Source of the DNA: Jackrogersella multiformis
Lineage: Eukaryota; Ascomycota; Sordariomycetes; Xylariales; Hypoxylaceae
NCBI GenBank assembly: GCA_902806575.1
Contig: CADCXD010000011.1
Location: forward strand, 2,232,001-2,296,000
Direction of reading: 5' to 3'
DNA length: 64,000 bases
Part shown: in pieces, positions 29,236 through 40,817 of the stretch
Position numbering within the stretch: position 1 is the first letter of the stretch
Layout of the letters: each line of letters opens with the position of its first letter
Position numbers and translations under genes: made by a program
The notes under the pieces: generated by a model
The model's database searches: none
What the model was told of the DNA's origin: nothing
What the model saw: only the letters and a program-made list of their open reading frames with translations

Positions 29236-30167
29236 TTCAATCGATATTAGTCATCTATAAATTAATATCAATAGGTATACCTAGGATATGGGTGCGACAA
29301 AATTAGCAATGCAAGTGGTGGGCAAGTGTCGCCAGGTGCGGAAAAACACTCTATAAATAGCATCACTCTTTAAAATAACCCCCATTATTTCATTACCGAA
29401 ATTTTCTTAGGTAAGTTCAAAACCATACAACCAAGGACAAAAAAGGGGTAACAAATAATAGATCACCGAGCCTGGTTACTTATGCCGAAGACAAAAACCC
29501 CTAGATGTTATTCCAGTGAGTTATCCTAACCAACCAGATGGCGCTGCTACAGAGCAGCTTGAGACTAAGAAACATTTCATCCTTACAAATCGATCCCAAA
29601 TTCATGCACAATATTCAGATGGAAGACAACATTAGACGTCATGAAAGCTAGCGGGGTGTCAAATATTTGCTAATTCCCTGCGCAGAGCTGGTTAATTTTA
29701 AGCAAAGGCTCGACATAGCAAACTGCCCGTAACATCAGATCAGGTAGCAAGATTGTTAGTAGAAACCGGGATATTACGTTCTGTTTATCTAGGTTTAGGA
29801 CACTTCTAAGGTGATCGTGTGGGAGCAAATAGCCTATCCAAATGCCGCAACCAGTGATCACGATACCAATATGCTTAAGGGAAATGGGCTGACCAATCAC
29901 GTTAAAAAGGGTTTTGGAGAATCATAAATTTATGTTCTCTCTGGGTTTCCCTCTGCTGGGTTTCCCTGTCTCACAGGGCTGTTCCATCAACATTATCCAC
30001 ATTACTCTCTGGCGGAAACTCAAGCCACCCTATGAGATATCAGTCCTTAGTCCTCCTTCATACACAACTAGGTACACCCTGTAACCATCAACATGAGGAT
30101 GATTCACTCGCCCTGTCAACAACTCATAAGTACATTCTGCTCTGTGCTAGTGACCGCCATCCTCACT
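28530..30167. other. intergenic, no gene supported
   Basis: Rest of the right duplication copy to about 29235. TATAAATA at about 29353 and a GTAAGT at 29411 hint at a lost gene start, but no ORF follows. A 76-codon minus-strand frame at 29670-29900 is hydrophobic but unsupported. Confidence 0.5.
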
Positions 30168-31463
30168 TCAAATCTCCCATGCTACCACGCGGTCAATAGT
30201 ATCCGCTCTGCGGAGAAGAGTCGTGCTTGTGACAAGCGTGGTGAACAGGACCTTGTGTCGGCGGTACGAGCTATGGCGGATCAGTGTGCTCACCAGGTCG
30301 TGAATGTACACCATCGTCTCGGGGGACTCTATAGTCTCCAGGCCGTCGATGATGCAAATCATGGCCCACGGGGTGACGCGCAGGACATTGTCAAGAATCT
30401 CCAACGCCGGGTACACACTGTGGAGGCTCCCGTCGAGGTTGCTGAAGGCCTCCAAGTCGAACACCGCCCCGTGGTAAATGCCTGCTGGGATCAGGCTGAT
30501 GAGCTGCTGGACGAGGGAGTACACAAGAGCTACCATGCGGACATGCTGGCGGGGAACGCCGGCTTCGTCCTGAAAAGTAAGATGGTATTGGGTCGAGAAG
30601 TAGATTAGTGGCACACCCGAGCTTTGCGCGCAGCTGATCATTCGCATGGCTGTGTTGGCTTGGAATTCGAGAAGGTTATCGATATACAGAAATCGAGAAT
30701 CGACTGAGTGAATCCATTCGAAGATGGAGAAATCGGTACGAAAGTCGACAGTCGAAAATCGAAGGTCATCGGTCTGGGGGAACATCTGGAGAGTTATGTA
30801 ATTAGTAAACTGTTCTCTGGTATGCTGAGCGTGTTGGATTACCTCTCGTGTTACTATGATGGGGTCTGAGCCCGGAGCTGCTATGGCTATGTCTACATTG
30901 TAACGCGTTAGCTATGCTTTAACTTGTTATAGGATAGAAAAGGGAGGGAGCTGGGAGAGCATACTACCACGGGTTATTGCTTCGGCATATATTCGAAGAA
31001 AGCGGTCACAATCATGCTCGGTAAACCACAAGTTGCAGAAGGCGATGAACTTGTTTTCCATCTCTTGGTAGGGTTGCATGGCCTCATCGACAAAACCTGG
31101 CTGGACAAAACCTAACTGCGCGTTGTCGACTGCGGCGTCACTCTGAGCTTCCTGGATAGTAGGATCTTCAGATTGCTCTCTAGCTTGTTCCTCAACTTGT
31201 TGTTGAGCTTGTTGTTGTTGAGCTTGCTCTTGGGCTTGCTCCTGAGCATGCTGCTCAGCTTGTTCCATGATTTGGACGATCTCCGACATTGAAATAGGGA
31301 AAGCAAATGTCTTCTGCATCCATTCCCATTCATCAACAGTAAAAGGGTGGGATACCCCTTCGTGTGGAGGACTATTCATGGTACAGTTGTCGTGTACAAG
31401 GAGGTAACGATAGGAAGTTATTTGAAAGTTGACGGAAGTGAATTTGTTAGGGAAGATTGACAT
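30168..31463 (-). CDS. STAND/NTPase-like protein lacking a P-loop, Gln-rich N-terminus
   Basis: Exons 30968-31463, 30843-30892 and 30168-30785 join in frame to 387 residues (359 if the second Met, at 31379, is used). Residues about 70-110 are a Gln/Glu/Ala repeat (AQEQAQEQAQQQQAQQQ). The C-terminal half looks like the distal part of a fungal STAND-type NTPase: FLYIDNLLEF, MVALVYSLVQQLISLIPAGI, a Walker B-like PWAMICIIDGLETIESPE, and HKVLFTTLVTSTTLL in sensor position. No GxxxxGK Walker A motif is visible, so it is unlikely to bind nucleotide in the normal way. It is paralogous in layout to the divergently transcribed gene at 32021-32827. Membership in the STAND group is inference from motif order. 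Confidence 0.6.
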
Positions 31464-32020
31464 AAATAAACATTGTACCTAGGGGACTGGAAGTGCTATT
31501 AGCTTTACTGTCTGTCGTTAATATTTGTCGGTGCAAATATACCGGTGGCTGACGAGTCGTTCGGATTCGAGTACGCGACTTCTTGTACGCGACTTCTTGT
31601 AGGGCGACCACGGATCAAAGTATTCAAGTACTATATAAACAAACATCTGTAAACACATAACTTGGAATAAGTTATGTAACGAATGCAATTCCCATTTCGT
31701 CAAGTAATAATTTTTACGTCAGGAGACAAAGGTTGACTAATAGACGTGAGTTTTGGTTATTTTGGTCATCGTGACTAGGGAGACCCATCACGATAGAGGA
31801 AGCAGACCGCGCTAATCAGAATATCATTATTTTGTTATCCTATACCCAAGGACACGTCAACGAGCAAAGCTCCATAAGAGTACACGTAAATCATTAGGCT
31901 CGTCGAGAGATTCATATTTAACATTTCGAACACCCCTTTGCGAAATTGTAGCTAACCACCCAACCAAGCCAGCCCAGGAACATATCCTAATTCGTCCATA
32001 ACAAGCAATAATACGACACC
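31464..32020. other. Divergent intergenic region between the two NTPase-like genes
   Basis: 557 bp, no ORF supported. A direct repeat GTACGCGACTTCTTGTA occurs twice in a row near 31571-31602. Confidence 0.6.
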
Positions 32021-32827
32021 ATGGTCCAGGGAAAGAAAAATCGTCTTCGCCGATATGCTGCAGCTCTTGGAGAGTACTACGACGACGGAGAATGTGGAGA
32101 TATGTCGATACAGCCTGAGCCGCTAAAAATCTTCGAGGCTGTTGATAAACTAGCGGACACCCAACACAGCAAGGTTCTATGCCTCGACCTACCTGACGAC
32201 ACGATTCGATATGTAAGACTCTCACAGGAGCTCTTGAATTCCGTACGAAATATCAGAAAGATTCCCTGCACTTGGTTCTTCGGCGATGTCAGACTCTACC
32301 AGCATCGCCATGGCCCTCCACAGGACAAGATGCTATCCCTCGTGTGCAGCATGATCACACAACTCATCCAACAAGTACCACAAGAATTCGACGACACTAC
32401 GAATGGCCAGCTTTCGGAGCAGAAATTTAACGATCTGCACCAGCATCTTACCGGCGAGAACTTTGCGGCAACGCCCATATCGATTCCTGGAGCTATTAAT
32501 ATCATCAAGGCCCTTGTCAGCGTGATTCCCCACGGACTGCTATTCTTCTTTGCGAGATGTAATAATTTGACGTTCGTCGATGGGCAACCTGATCCCGAAC
32601 TCACTCGACAGTTCTCTGAGTTGCTTTATTCTCTAGCAATACCACAAGAATCGGGAGCATTTCGCAAGATCCTTTGGATTGGCTCTGGAACATCTATACC
32701 TCTCCAAGCAGTGAGACAGGAGGTAGTGAACCCCCAAGATTTCAAAACCGTCGTCTATCCCCGAAACTGGAGCAGGGGGATGTCTAGGAGGAAAACAGGC
32801 GGTCTAACATACAGGCCTAGCTTTTAG
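32021..32827 (+). CDS. STAND/NTPase-like protein lacking a P-loop
   Basis: A single exon of 268 residues. After a basic N-terminus (KKNRLRRYAAAL) come HSKVLCLDLPDD, CTWFFGDVRLYQHRHG, DKMLSLVCSMITQLIQQVPQ, PHGLLFFFARCNNLTFVDG at the Walker B position (with the acidic residues lost) and FRKILWIGSGTSIPLQAV at the sensor position. The order and spacing mirror the C-terminal half of the neighbour at 30168-31463, so the two look like diverged paralogues. There is no Walker A motif, and Walker B is more degraded than in the neighbour. Function unknown; a regulatory or decoy subunit is one guess. Start ATG at 32021 is the first in frame after stops. Confidence 0.6.
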   Translation: MVQGKKNRLRRYAAALGEYYDDGECGDMSIQPEPLKIFEAVDKLADTQHSKVLCLDLPDDTIRYVRLSQELLNSVRNIRKIPCTWFFGDVRLYQHRHGPPQDKMLSLVCSMITQLIQQVPQEFDDTTNGQLSEQKFNDLHQHLTGENFAATPISIPGAINIIKALVSVIPHGLLFFFARCNNLTFVDGQPDPELTRQFSELLYSLAIPQESGAFRKILWIGSGTSIPLQAVRQEVVNPQDFKTVVYPRNWSRGMSRRKTGGLTYRPSF

Positions 32828-33159
32828 GACCTCGTAGGGTTTGAGAATGACATTGACTCTTTTTCTTAACGGAGCATTGGTTAGTTCGTAGTCTACTATT
32901 TTTGGAACAGATTGGTCGAAAAGTCGATACGACACAGAGTGTTTTATTTATTTTTATATGCTATCGACGACATCCCATTTTGTATCTCTAGAGCTAGCAA
33001 TACAGCTACAGGTTGATAGCCTGAATCAAAAGAGCATCAGCATTGTCACAAATAGTAAGACTGCAACAGACTACTCTTTGTGATCATGTATCTAATGCCC
33101 CCTGATGACGCCAAGTACGCAAATTTCTCTAGAGTGTTGTTGACTCAGTAAATAGCCGT
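32828..33159. other. intergenic between convergent genes, nothing seen
   Basis: 3' flanks of the NTPase-like gene and cyclophilin. Confidence 0.5.
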
Positions 33160-34194
33160 TTAAATCTGGCCACACTGAGCGATCACGACGTCCAGGTCTG
33201 GGGCGTCTCGCCCACGTCGGCCAGTCTTGGTCTTCTCGATCTTCTCAATCACATCCATGCCATCGATGACCTTGCCGAACACAACATGCTTTCTATCAAG
33301 GTGAGGAGTAGGCACTGTGGTGACAAAGAATTGTGACCCGTTGGTGTTCGGGCCGGAGTTCTGATTTGCAGTTAGCATGGCCAAGAGAGATAAAGCAGAG
33401 GAACTTACGGCCATAGAGAGCAGACCCTTCTGGGTGTGTCTGAGATTGAAGTTCTCATCTGCGAACGCCTTGGTGCCGTAGATACACTTGATATGTAAAA
33501 TTAGCATTGGCCTCTTAGCTCTTCTCCCCTAAGTAACTTACAGTGCTGCCGGTGCCATCGCCATTGAGGAAATCTCCACCCTGGATCATGAAGTTGCTGA
33601 TCTATGTTTTATTAGTGTGAGATGATTACCTAGAACGAAGACGGCTCAAGAAAACATACGACTCGGTGGAACTTGCTTCCCTTGTAGCCCTGGCTCTGGC
33701 CTCGGCTGTTCTTGTACTCGCCGGTACAGAACTGGCGGAAGTTCTCAGCGGTGCGAGGCACGACATCTTTGAAGAGCTCAAAGGTAACGCGGCCAAGAGG
33801 CTCACCTATTGCTAGTTAGAACCGGTTATGACACGATAGAATATATCGCAAACATAAGCATGAAGCATGAAAAGGGGTAGGGATGTATATGTAAGTTGAA
33901 CAAATCACGTGACATGACCGGAAAATAAATCCGAGGTATTTGAGGTATTTGATGTTTGAATGGGAGCTTAAGCTACCTAGCCTAGGTACCTAGGTAGGTG
34001 GTAGGTAGCTAAGCGGGAATAGGGATCGATCGTAAACACTTACCTCCGAGTGTAATGTCAAAGAAGACGCTGATAATTACATTTAGTTAGCACGGAAGTT
34101 CCGGAGTAGCTTTGATGCTGACAGCCCTGGAGGCCAGATGCTGCTCAGCCCCTCAGTACGCGTACGAGGCCTTCACTTACTTAGGGTTTGCCAT
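33160..34194 (-). CDS. Cyclophilin-type peptidyl-prolyl cis-trans isomerase
   Basis: Six exons (34181-34194, 34044-34069, 33660-33805, 33542-33601, 33409-33486, 33160-33360) join to 174 residues, a free-standing cyclophilin domain. Landmarks are VFFDITLGGEPLGRVTFELF, FKDVVPRTAENFRQFCTGE, FHRVISNFMIQGGDF with the catalytic Arg, LSMANSGPNTNGSQFFVTT and HVVFGKVIDGMDVIEKIE. It catalyses proline isomerisation and would be cytosolic (no signal peptide). The Trp that contacts cyclosporin in human CypA is His here (TPHLDRKHVVFG), as in Cyp40-like proteins, which often lowers drug affinity. The third acceptor is AAG, weaker than the rest. Five short introns in a 525-nt coding sequence are typical of fungal cyclophilins. 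Confidence 0.95.
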
Positions 34195-37100
34195 TTTGTT
34201 AAGTGGTAATGATTGAATTGAAAGGGTGTTCTGGGGATGGTATGATACTTCCGAAACTGGGTTGGCTTATTACCAAGGCAGGCGAAGGAAAAATCTGAAG
34301 AAGCTGTCCGGGTTCGGGTATGTGATGACCGGTGATGAAGTTTGAAGAGAGATTTAGGTAGGTGGTAGGTAGTAAGTGGTAAGTGGTAGGTGTTGGGTGT
34401 TGGATGGTAAGTGGTGATGTGATGGATATGAAAAGCACGGACCATAAACCGCGGGGCTGGAGGGGTCGGCGGGGGTTTGATGTCAACCTTTAGAACCTTC
34501 CAAAATTATCATTTTAAGTGGGGAAATATGTACTATTGTATAACCTGCAGGGGGGCAATTGCTCAGGTCCGCTGCTGCACTCCTCGTTCTACGTATGTAC
34601 CTAGGTACCCAGGTAATTGCTAACCTTGAACCTGGGAAATGGCATCTATTAAATCACCTGGATGTTTTCATCATCTGGATCTTTTCAAATTCTATTGCAT
34701 CTAACTGAGAAGATGACCTACTATTTGATGCGAGTCGCAATAGCGTAGTTCAAAATTGCTGGTCATGGTCCACACGAGATCGGCATCCATTATCCATACC
34801 AGATGATCTCACGGACGACAGCCTAGGTATTGTCTCCTCAATGGCCAATGCGATTTTACGCAAGATGGATCGATCTTTTTACTGTTCCACCTTCAATGAT
34901 ACCTAGGTACCTACCGCACAGCTATAACTTACGATAATCATCTATAAATGATTGGCATAGCCCGACGGAATATTGATTACGGAATCATAAAAGCGTCCAT
35001 CTACCTTTGCTGAGGCTCAGAGAGGCATACTTGGACTAACGAATTCTCGTATCCGTCTCCAAGGCTGCATGCTGTTATCTACGACGTCCTCGGCATTCTT
35101 GCTAGTTTTGTTACGTTTTGGTTTCAGCTGTCCGTACTATTGGCCTAGCCGTTGACAAATCTATACCTACCCGGCAGAGCATTGCCAAACCGAACTATCC
35201 ATCTAACTTTGCGGATATTGCTTATACAGGAAAGAGATAGAGACAGGACGTAAGGTATAGCTTGTATGTGTACGGATGTAAAGAGCCTTTAAGCAAATAT
35301 CGAACCTCGCCTCTCCGCCTTGAATCCTCCCACAGTTTGACTCGTCACAGGACGCTAAAGGGTGAATATAAGAGTAGACATAATTCAAGAATAACCGTAA
35401 CGAAGGGAACCGTCATCAGCTTTTCGTCTTTTGAAGGGTTGAGCTACCTGTGTGCCTATCTATCTACCTACCTAAGTGTAGGTAGCCTAGGTACCTAGAA
35501 AGGTAGGAATTGAGCTACCAGCGAGATACTAATAGCGCTAACAGGAATCGAACTTATTCTCACTAATAGATGGGATCTCGCCTGGTGTAGGTAGGCAATC
35601 TAGACTAACTAGGTAATAAGTAATATTTATACCTACCAATCCCATGGATTCCTTCGATACCTCTGTATAAGTACCGCATCTGTGATTGGTGGAATACTAT
35701 GTAACAAGGAACACATGTGCTGCCGGCGCATTAAAGATGGCCGAGACTTACTAGATCGACACAGCCGCATTTTTCTCACCAACAACAGGTATTATACCTA
35801 TGAGAAACTATTTTAGCAATTCCACATCTTATCCAACTAAATTTAAGCTACCTACATACCTAGGTAGGTATGGTCATTTGCAGGTGTTGATTCCAAATCA
35901 TACCTAGGTACCTATGAATGTATGCTTGCGAAAAACCTCAATCTTAAGTGGTGAATTGACCTTCGTAGTTCATAAGGAAATGCTCTCTATCATTGCTGTC
36001 CATGACGGCTACCATTCATGCCATCCCACCACAAAGTCTTACAATTTTATTAACGTGCGGATTCTGTATCATCCTCGAATAGGCGTAGGTAACATACGCT
36101 TACGTAGTACTGAGAGTCATTAGATCTCAGGATCTGTAATTCTTCAAGGGCCTAACCTAGCGAGATTCCGATGCCCACTAAGCCCCGGGATTCTCGGGAG
36201 CATGAGCATCGACGAATATACATATCCATGGATGTGTATATGCAGCATCAAGGAACTGCTCAGGTGATGTCGAACTTGACCTACATCTTGCATGTAAGAA
36301 ATACACGTACAAGTGTTGCCATGGTGCACGATGGCCTGACAAAAATGTATCACTGTAACGCAGTTAATTTGCAGCGGTAGCACGATGAGATGTTAGAATA
36401 GGTCGGTACGATCTCTTTTTCTTCCTATTTCATTCTAATCGGGCTTTCTAGTCGGCTTACCATGTCCTCGGGAGCGATACAAAACATCCATCCACATGTA
36501 ACTAGTAACTACCTACCCCTATACATGCATCTTCAAGGGGCACACCAAGCTGTATCTAAGCGCCCATCTACTATTTATTGACTTACTGTAGATCTAGATT
36601 ATAGAATACATACTTAGGTAGGTAGTGTAGGTATCTGCACAACCCAACAACAATCTGTTTTAGAATGCGAGATGCATACGCACGTATAAGGAGATTTATT
36701 ATTACCAGAACCACGGAACGGGTTTAAACAAGGCCTGTAAGAGATGAAAATAGTATTAACTTAGCGACATCCCGAAACTATTTGGAAGTTGTAAAACGGT
36801 AACTTATAGCCCTGGGGGTAGGTACCTAGGTATTTAGCAATTGGCAATTGCCTACCTAGGTACGTACCTGGCACAGCAATTAGCATTTAGCATTAACGTT
36901 GTTGACCGTTTTTGACCCTTGTCCAGTATCGAAACTCAAATTCAATAGTGGATTGAGCCAATAGAAAGATCATTAACCCACCATCTGCAAGTCACATTGC
37001 CGATCCTTTGTCCTTGCTCCTCCATATTACATACTACCTACTAGGCATCTGGCTAGGTCCATTATTTACCTAGGTATATAGTAGATATATGTACATAGGT

Positions 37101-38298
37101 ACGCATGAACATCATGATGTAATAAGACAACACACTTAAATGCTTATACCGTAGATGAGCTCAGTTTACAGAAAGCCTTGGGTAGATAGGAAATAAGTAA
37201 ATACTTGTTTGCTACCGTCATCGATATTGTATGCATTCGTCAAATTTGTACCGAGATTTTGGGTATTGGACACCTAGGTAGGTATTTTACCTACACAGAT
37301 AGGGACACTAGTGTACACTAGGTACCTAGGCACTTAGTCCACGGGAAAATCAGGAGCCGAAACGGGTTTACTGAAGCTGTATCTCCATTTCCCTATTGGG
37401 CTTAGAAATCGTCGGGCCATGCGTGTTCCTTCTCTTAGGCGCTGATGCCAGCATCTTATTGGTTAATTTTATGATCCACCGCCGCCTATCATTCGAGCCG
37501 AGAGTTGAAAACTGCCCCAGCCGTTCCCCAGCCACGATCAACCGTCTAACCAATTCCGTCTCTTTGCAAGTTCCAAGGTTGGGAACTTGGGACCATGGCA
37601 GCGTGCCCAGGTGGGAACTTGGTATATACTTGGCTACACTGGCAGAGCGCACTTGCAGTTTAATACACATCACAGGGCCGTCAGTCTTTCCAAGGTTTCC
37701 CCCCCCAAATCTCGAATCCCCTTTCCTTTTCCCACGTCAGTTCCTTGTCCTTTGTGGTCGCACATCTTTCTCCACTCGCCCTTGACCTCCAGTCAGCAGT
37801 GTAAAGACTTGAACTGAGTTCTAACGCTTAAACACTAAAACACTAAATTACTAAATCACTATTATTCCTCTGCCAACCTTGGAACTTCCGACTAGTAGTA
37901 GCCTTCCAACTTGTTCATACTTGGCGTCGCCTTCACTGTAGTTAGTTCCTGAAACGGGTCGGAATCATTTTGACATTTGTCATTTGTTATTATTTGCCAT
38001 CTGCCTTTTTATCTTTCCTTTTTTATTCACCTACATCGCAAACAAAGACGGAAGCATATTGCGCACATCTCCCACGCTTGTCGATATCTCGTATACGTAT
38101 ACCTTGGTGTAATACAATACAATCTACATCGGGACAACACTGTTAGTACATGGCAGTACGGACGTGTTGATACGACCACCTGTCGATTTCCGGCCAACAA
38201 GTCGAGGCTTCTTTTCTTGCCAATGACCTCCTCACTTGAACACTGACCGGCCGCTTCCGAAACCCCCATCTCTAACGAGGTCCTCTTCATTTGCGAAG
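34195..38298. other. 4.1-kb intergenic region rich in ACCTAGGT palindromes
   Basis: No ORF above about 130 codons is convincing. ACCTAGGT-type motifs recur (near 34600, 34902, 35468, 35488, 35850, 35902, 36610, 36820, 36855, 37070, 37270, 37320). An imperfect 70-bp inverted repeat lies at 35517-35586. From about 37560 to 38298 the sequence is pyrimidine-rich and probably the promoter and long leader of the RING gene. Confidence 0.6.
37568..37588 (+). promoter_or_regulatory. GGAACTT palindrome cluster upstream of the RING gene
   Basis: AAGTTCC and GGAACTT flank a 7-nt spacer; GGAACTTGG recurs at about 37582 and 37614, and TTGGAACTTCC at about 37878. Possible binding sites for an unknown factor. 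Confidence 0.35.
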
Positions 38299-39847
38299 AT
38301 GGCTGTCTTCAATGACGCCTTGGCGGGTGGTGCCCATTTCGTCGCAAGGACCATTGAATATCAAATCAGACAAGCCACCTCGTCTGTACTAAGTTCGACC
38401 ATCAGTGCGACGCCCACTCCCACATCTGGAACCCCCATATCGTCCGCAACCTCGCCGTCGGCAACTCCAGATCCTTCCGGTGGCAATACCGGTAATAATG
38501 ATCAGAACAACAGTGGGAATTCTACCAGCTCTCCCCTGCTATTCTTTGTTGCTTTAGGATTTGGTGTCGTTTTCACCAACCTATGGTGAGCCTTTATTGA
38601 TGATATAGTCTTTGGCTGTATATTCGTGATCTAACTCTGGGGATAGGATTATCGTTGGTGTAAAGTACTGCTTCCGGTATAATGCGAGGAATCGACAGCT
38701 GCGAGGGTTGGATGAGAATGGAGAGCCTATCAACCTCGAGAACATGCCTGCCAGGCCGCATAGACGACGCCGCGAGAAGAAATTAATGACGATGGACGAA
38801 GTGAACGAGAAATTCCCTATGATGAAATACAAGGCTTGGGTGTCAGCGCGTGCAAGAGAAGGATTGCCAACTACTGGCGGCATATCTGCGCCTGCAAGTC
38901 GCGCTAATAGCGTACGGAGTGTCGAAGGCGTTATACCGGAACTACCATCTAAAGACCATGACCCTACTGAAGATCATACCGATTCTACCGCTACCCCTAA
39001 ACCTGCAAATCATGAGAAACCAATCCCGATCCCGGGAGACCAGGACAACACACCAGACGGCATTGTGCCCACTGATCACGCACTTACGCAATCGAGAACC
39101 GCGGAGAGCATAATGTCCACAAAAGATCACGATCATCATGCGAGCCTTTACGAAGAAGACGATGACGAGCACATAGACGCTGCCCTGCCTCCGGAGCTTG
39201 TAGGTACACAGGGTGATACATGCGCGATCTGTATCGACACGCTCGAGGACGACGACGATATCCGAGGGTTGACTTGCGGCCATGCTTTCCACGCCGTTTG
39301 TATTGATCCTTGGTTAACTAACCGGAGGGCTTCCTGCCCCCTCTGTAAGGCGGACTACTATACACCTAAGCCGCGGCCGCCTCCTGCGGATGGTGACCCG
39401 ACTAGTCCTACATCTACTAATGCTGACCCGTCTCGAAATATTGGCCGTATGAATATGCCGAGGTCTCCGCAACGTACTTTTACGTCGTGGAGCAATTTCC
39501 GGGGGGCTCCGCGTGGTATGATCGCGGGTCGCTTCGGGGGTGTGGGTGCGGGCACCGAATCCGCCAATTATGGTCGGCAACCTCGTATATGGGAAAGAAA
39601 TCGCGCAGACCCTCATCAACACCAACGCTCCGCATCAGAGCCAGCGGCAGCAGATAACCCGGGCATCTTCACTAGAGTTCGCAGTCGCTTCCCACCATTC
39701 AGATTCAGCGAGCTGATGCAAAGGGAACGCAACGAGCAGACAACCGGAGGTAGTGAAGCAACAGCCTCTGGTGCTAACGGTGGCGCTACCACCACGCCAT
39801 CGCAGTTGGAAGCAGGCGTACGCCCATCAGCAGCTACGGCGAACTAA
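38299..39847 (+). CDS. Membrane-anchored RING-H2 protein, probable E3 ubiquitin ligase
   Basis: Exons 38299-38585 and 38647-39847 join to 495 residues across a 61-nt GT-AG intron. A Ser/Thr/Pro-rich N-terminal segment (about residues 25-80) precedes one membrane helix (LLFFVALGFGVVFTNLW then IIVGVKYCF, about 82-105). A basic juxtamembrane stretch RPHRRRREKK follows. The RING-H2 is at about residues 288-331: CAICIDTLEDDDDIRG, CGHAFHAVCIDPWL and CPLCKADYY. The rest is disordered, with Arg/Gly- and Ser/Thr-rich regions. The layout, lumenal Ser/Thr tail, one helix, cytosolic RING-H2, is common in fungal endomembrane ligases. Start at ATG 38299 follows in-frame codons without ATG. The specific substrate is unknown. 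Confidence 0.85.
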
Positions 39848-40817
39848 AAGATCCAAATCTCCATAGAACGTCGGCTTAATCACCGGAATATATAAATTTT
39901 GCATTGTTTCTTAATGGCTTATTCGAACATATCATGTACCCACTGCGAAATGAGCCACCATACCTCTATATTTCCGTCTCATTTTCTTTTTTCCCTACAT
40001 CTGCACATGCTGGCTAGACGATCTATTTCGCCTAGTAGACCATGTGCGAAGCATTTCTGCCGATACCTGCCGACTCCTACCGACCCAATGCAGAGGACTA
40101 GTTGAACCACATGACCGGAGGGCGGTGCTGTGGCTAAAGATTTACGAGGAGTTTGCGTTTGCGGCATATCGGCGGAAATTCCTGAGATGTTCATCATGAT
40201 CATTATCGACATCATCAATGTCGTCATCATCCTAACTTTTATTTCGGGGTTTTGGGTTCGGGCCCCGAACTCTCGAGGGATGGGCCGAACTTGGCAGGCG
40301 GGCGTCACATGCATATTGTATGAGTAGGCGGTGTTTTTATCTCTCCCTCTTCCTCTTCCTCTCGGTTATCTAGAGGAAGGTGGTTTGTTTCCCCCGATGA
40401 CTTGAGGTGCCATGTTAGTGCTGGCGGGCAGACACTTATCATGGGGACGGTTAGGGATGCAGTCTTGTTGTTCTGAGCCCCTTCGATGGCGATTTGATGG
40501 GTCTTGTGTATAGCACTAGCATGGCAGAGCAGGCCAGAATGCGAATTGTCATTTATATTCGGAATTAGGATGATATTATGCATAGTACTTGACTTAATGG
40601 TAATTTTTGACTAGGGGTTAGGTGAAGATGTGGTTTGTGGATGTATTTATCGTTCTAATGATCTATGATATGTAGACAGGCATGGGTATCGTCAGTTGAT
40701 ATTGAAAGTCTAGCCTCCTCGCTTGTCTCCTCCCTTTCCTCTCCATCTTGCCAACATTACGCCAGACGGCCCTCCCCCTTTCACATACACACCCCTACCT
40801 CAGCAATCAACCAGAAA
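39848..40817. other. intergenic between convergent genes
   Basis: No supported gene. GGGTTCGGGCCCCGAAC palindrome near 40253-40269. Confidence 0.5.

Noticed and set aside
29670..29900. 76-codon minus-strand hydrophobic ORF
   Set aside because: No family feature, no splice partner, and surroundings look decayed.
30093..30608. 171-codon plus-strand ORF
   Set aside because: It is antisense to the better supported NTPase-like exon with CIIDGLE and VLFTTL motifs.
35517..35586. tRNA on the minus strand (AAGTTCGATTCC looks like a T loop; GCGAGAT and ATCTCGC could be an acceptor stem)
   Set aside because: Only about 60 nt lie between stem ends and no D or anticodon arm pairs; it is better described as an imperfect inverted repeat.
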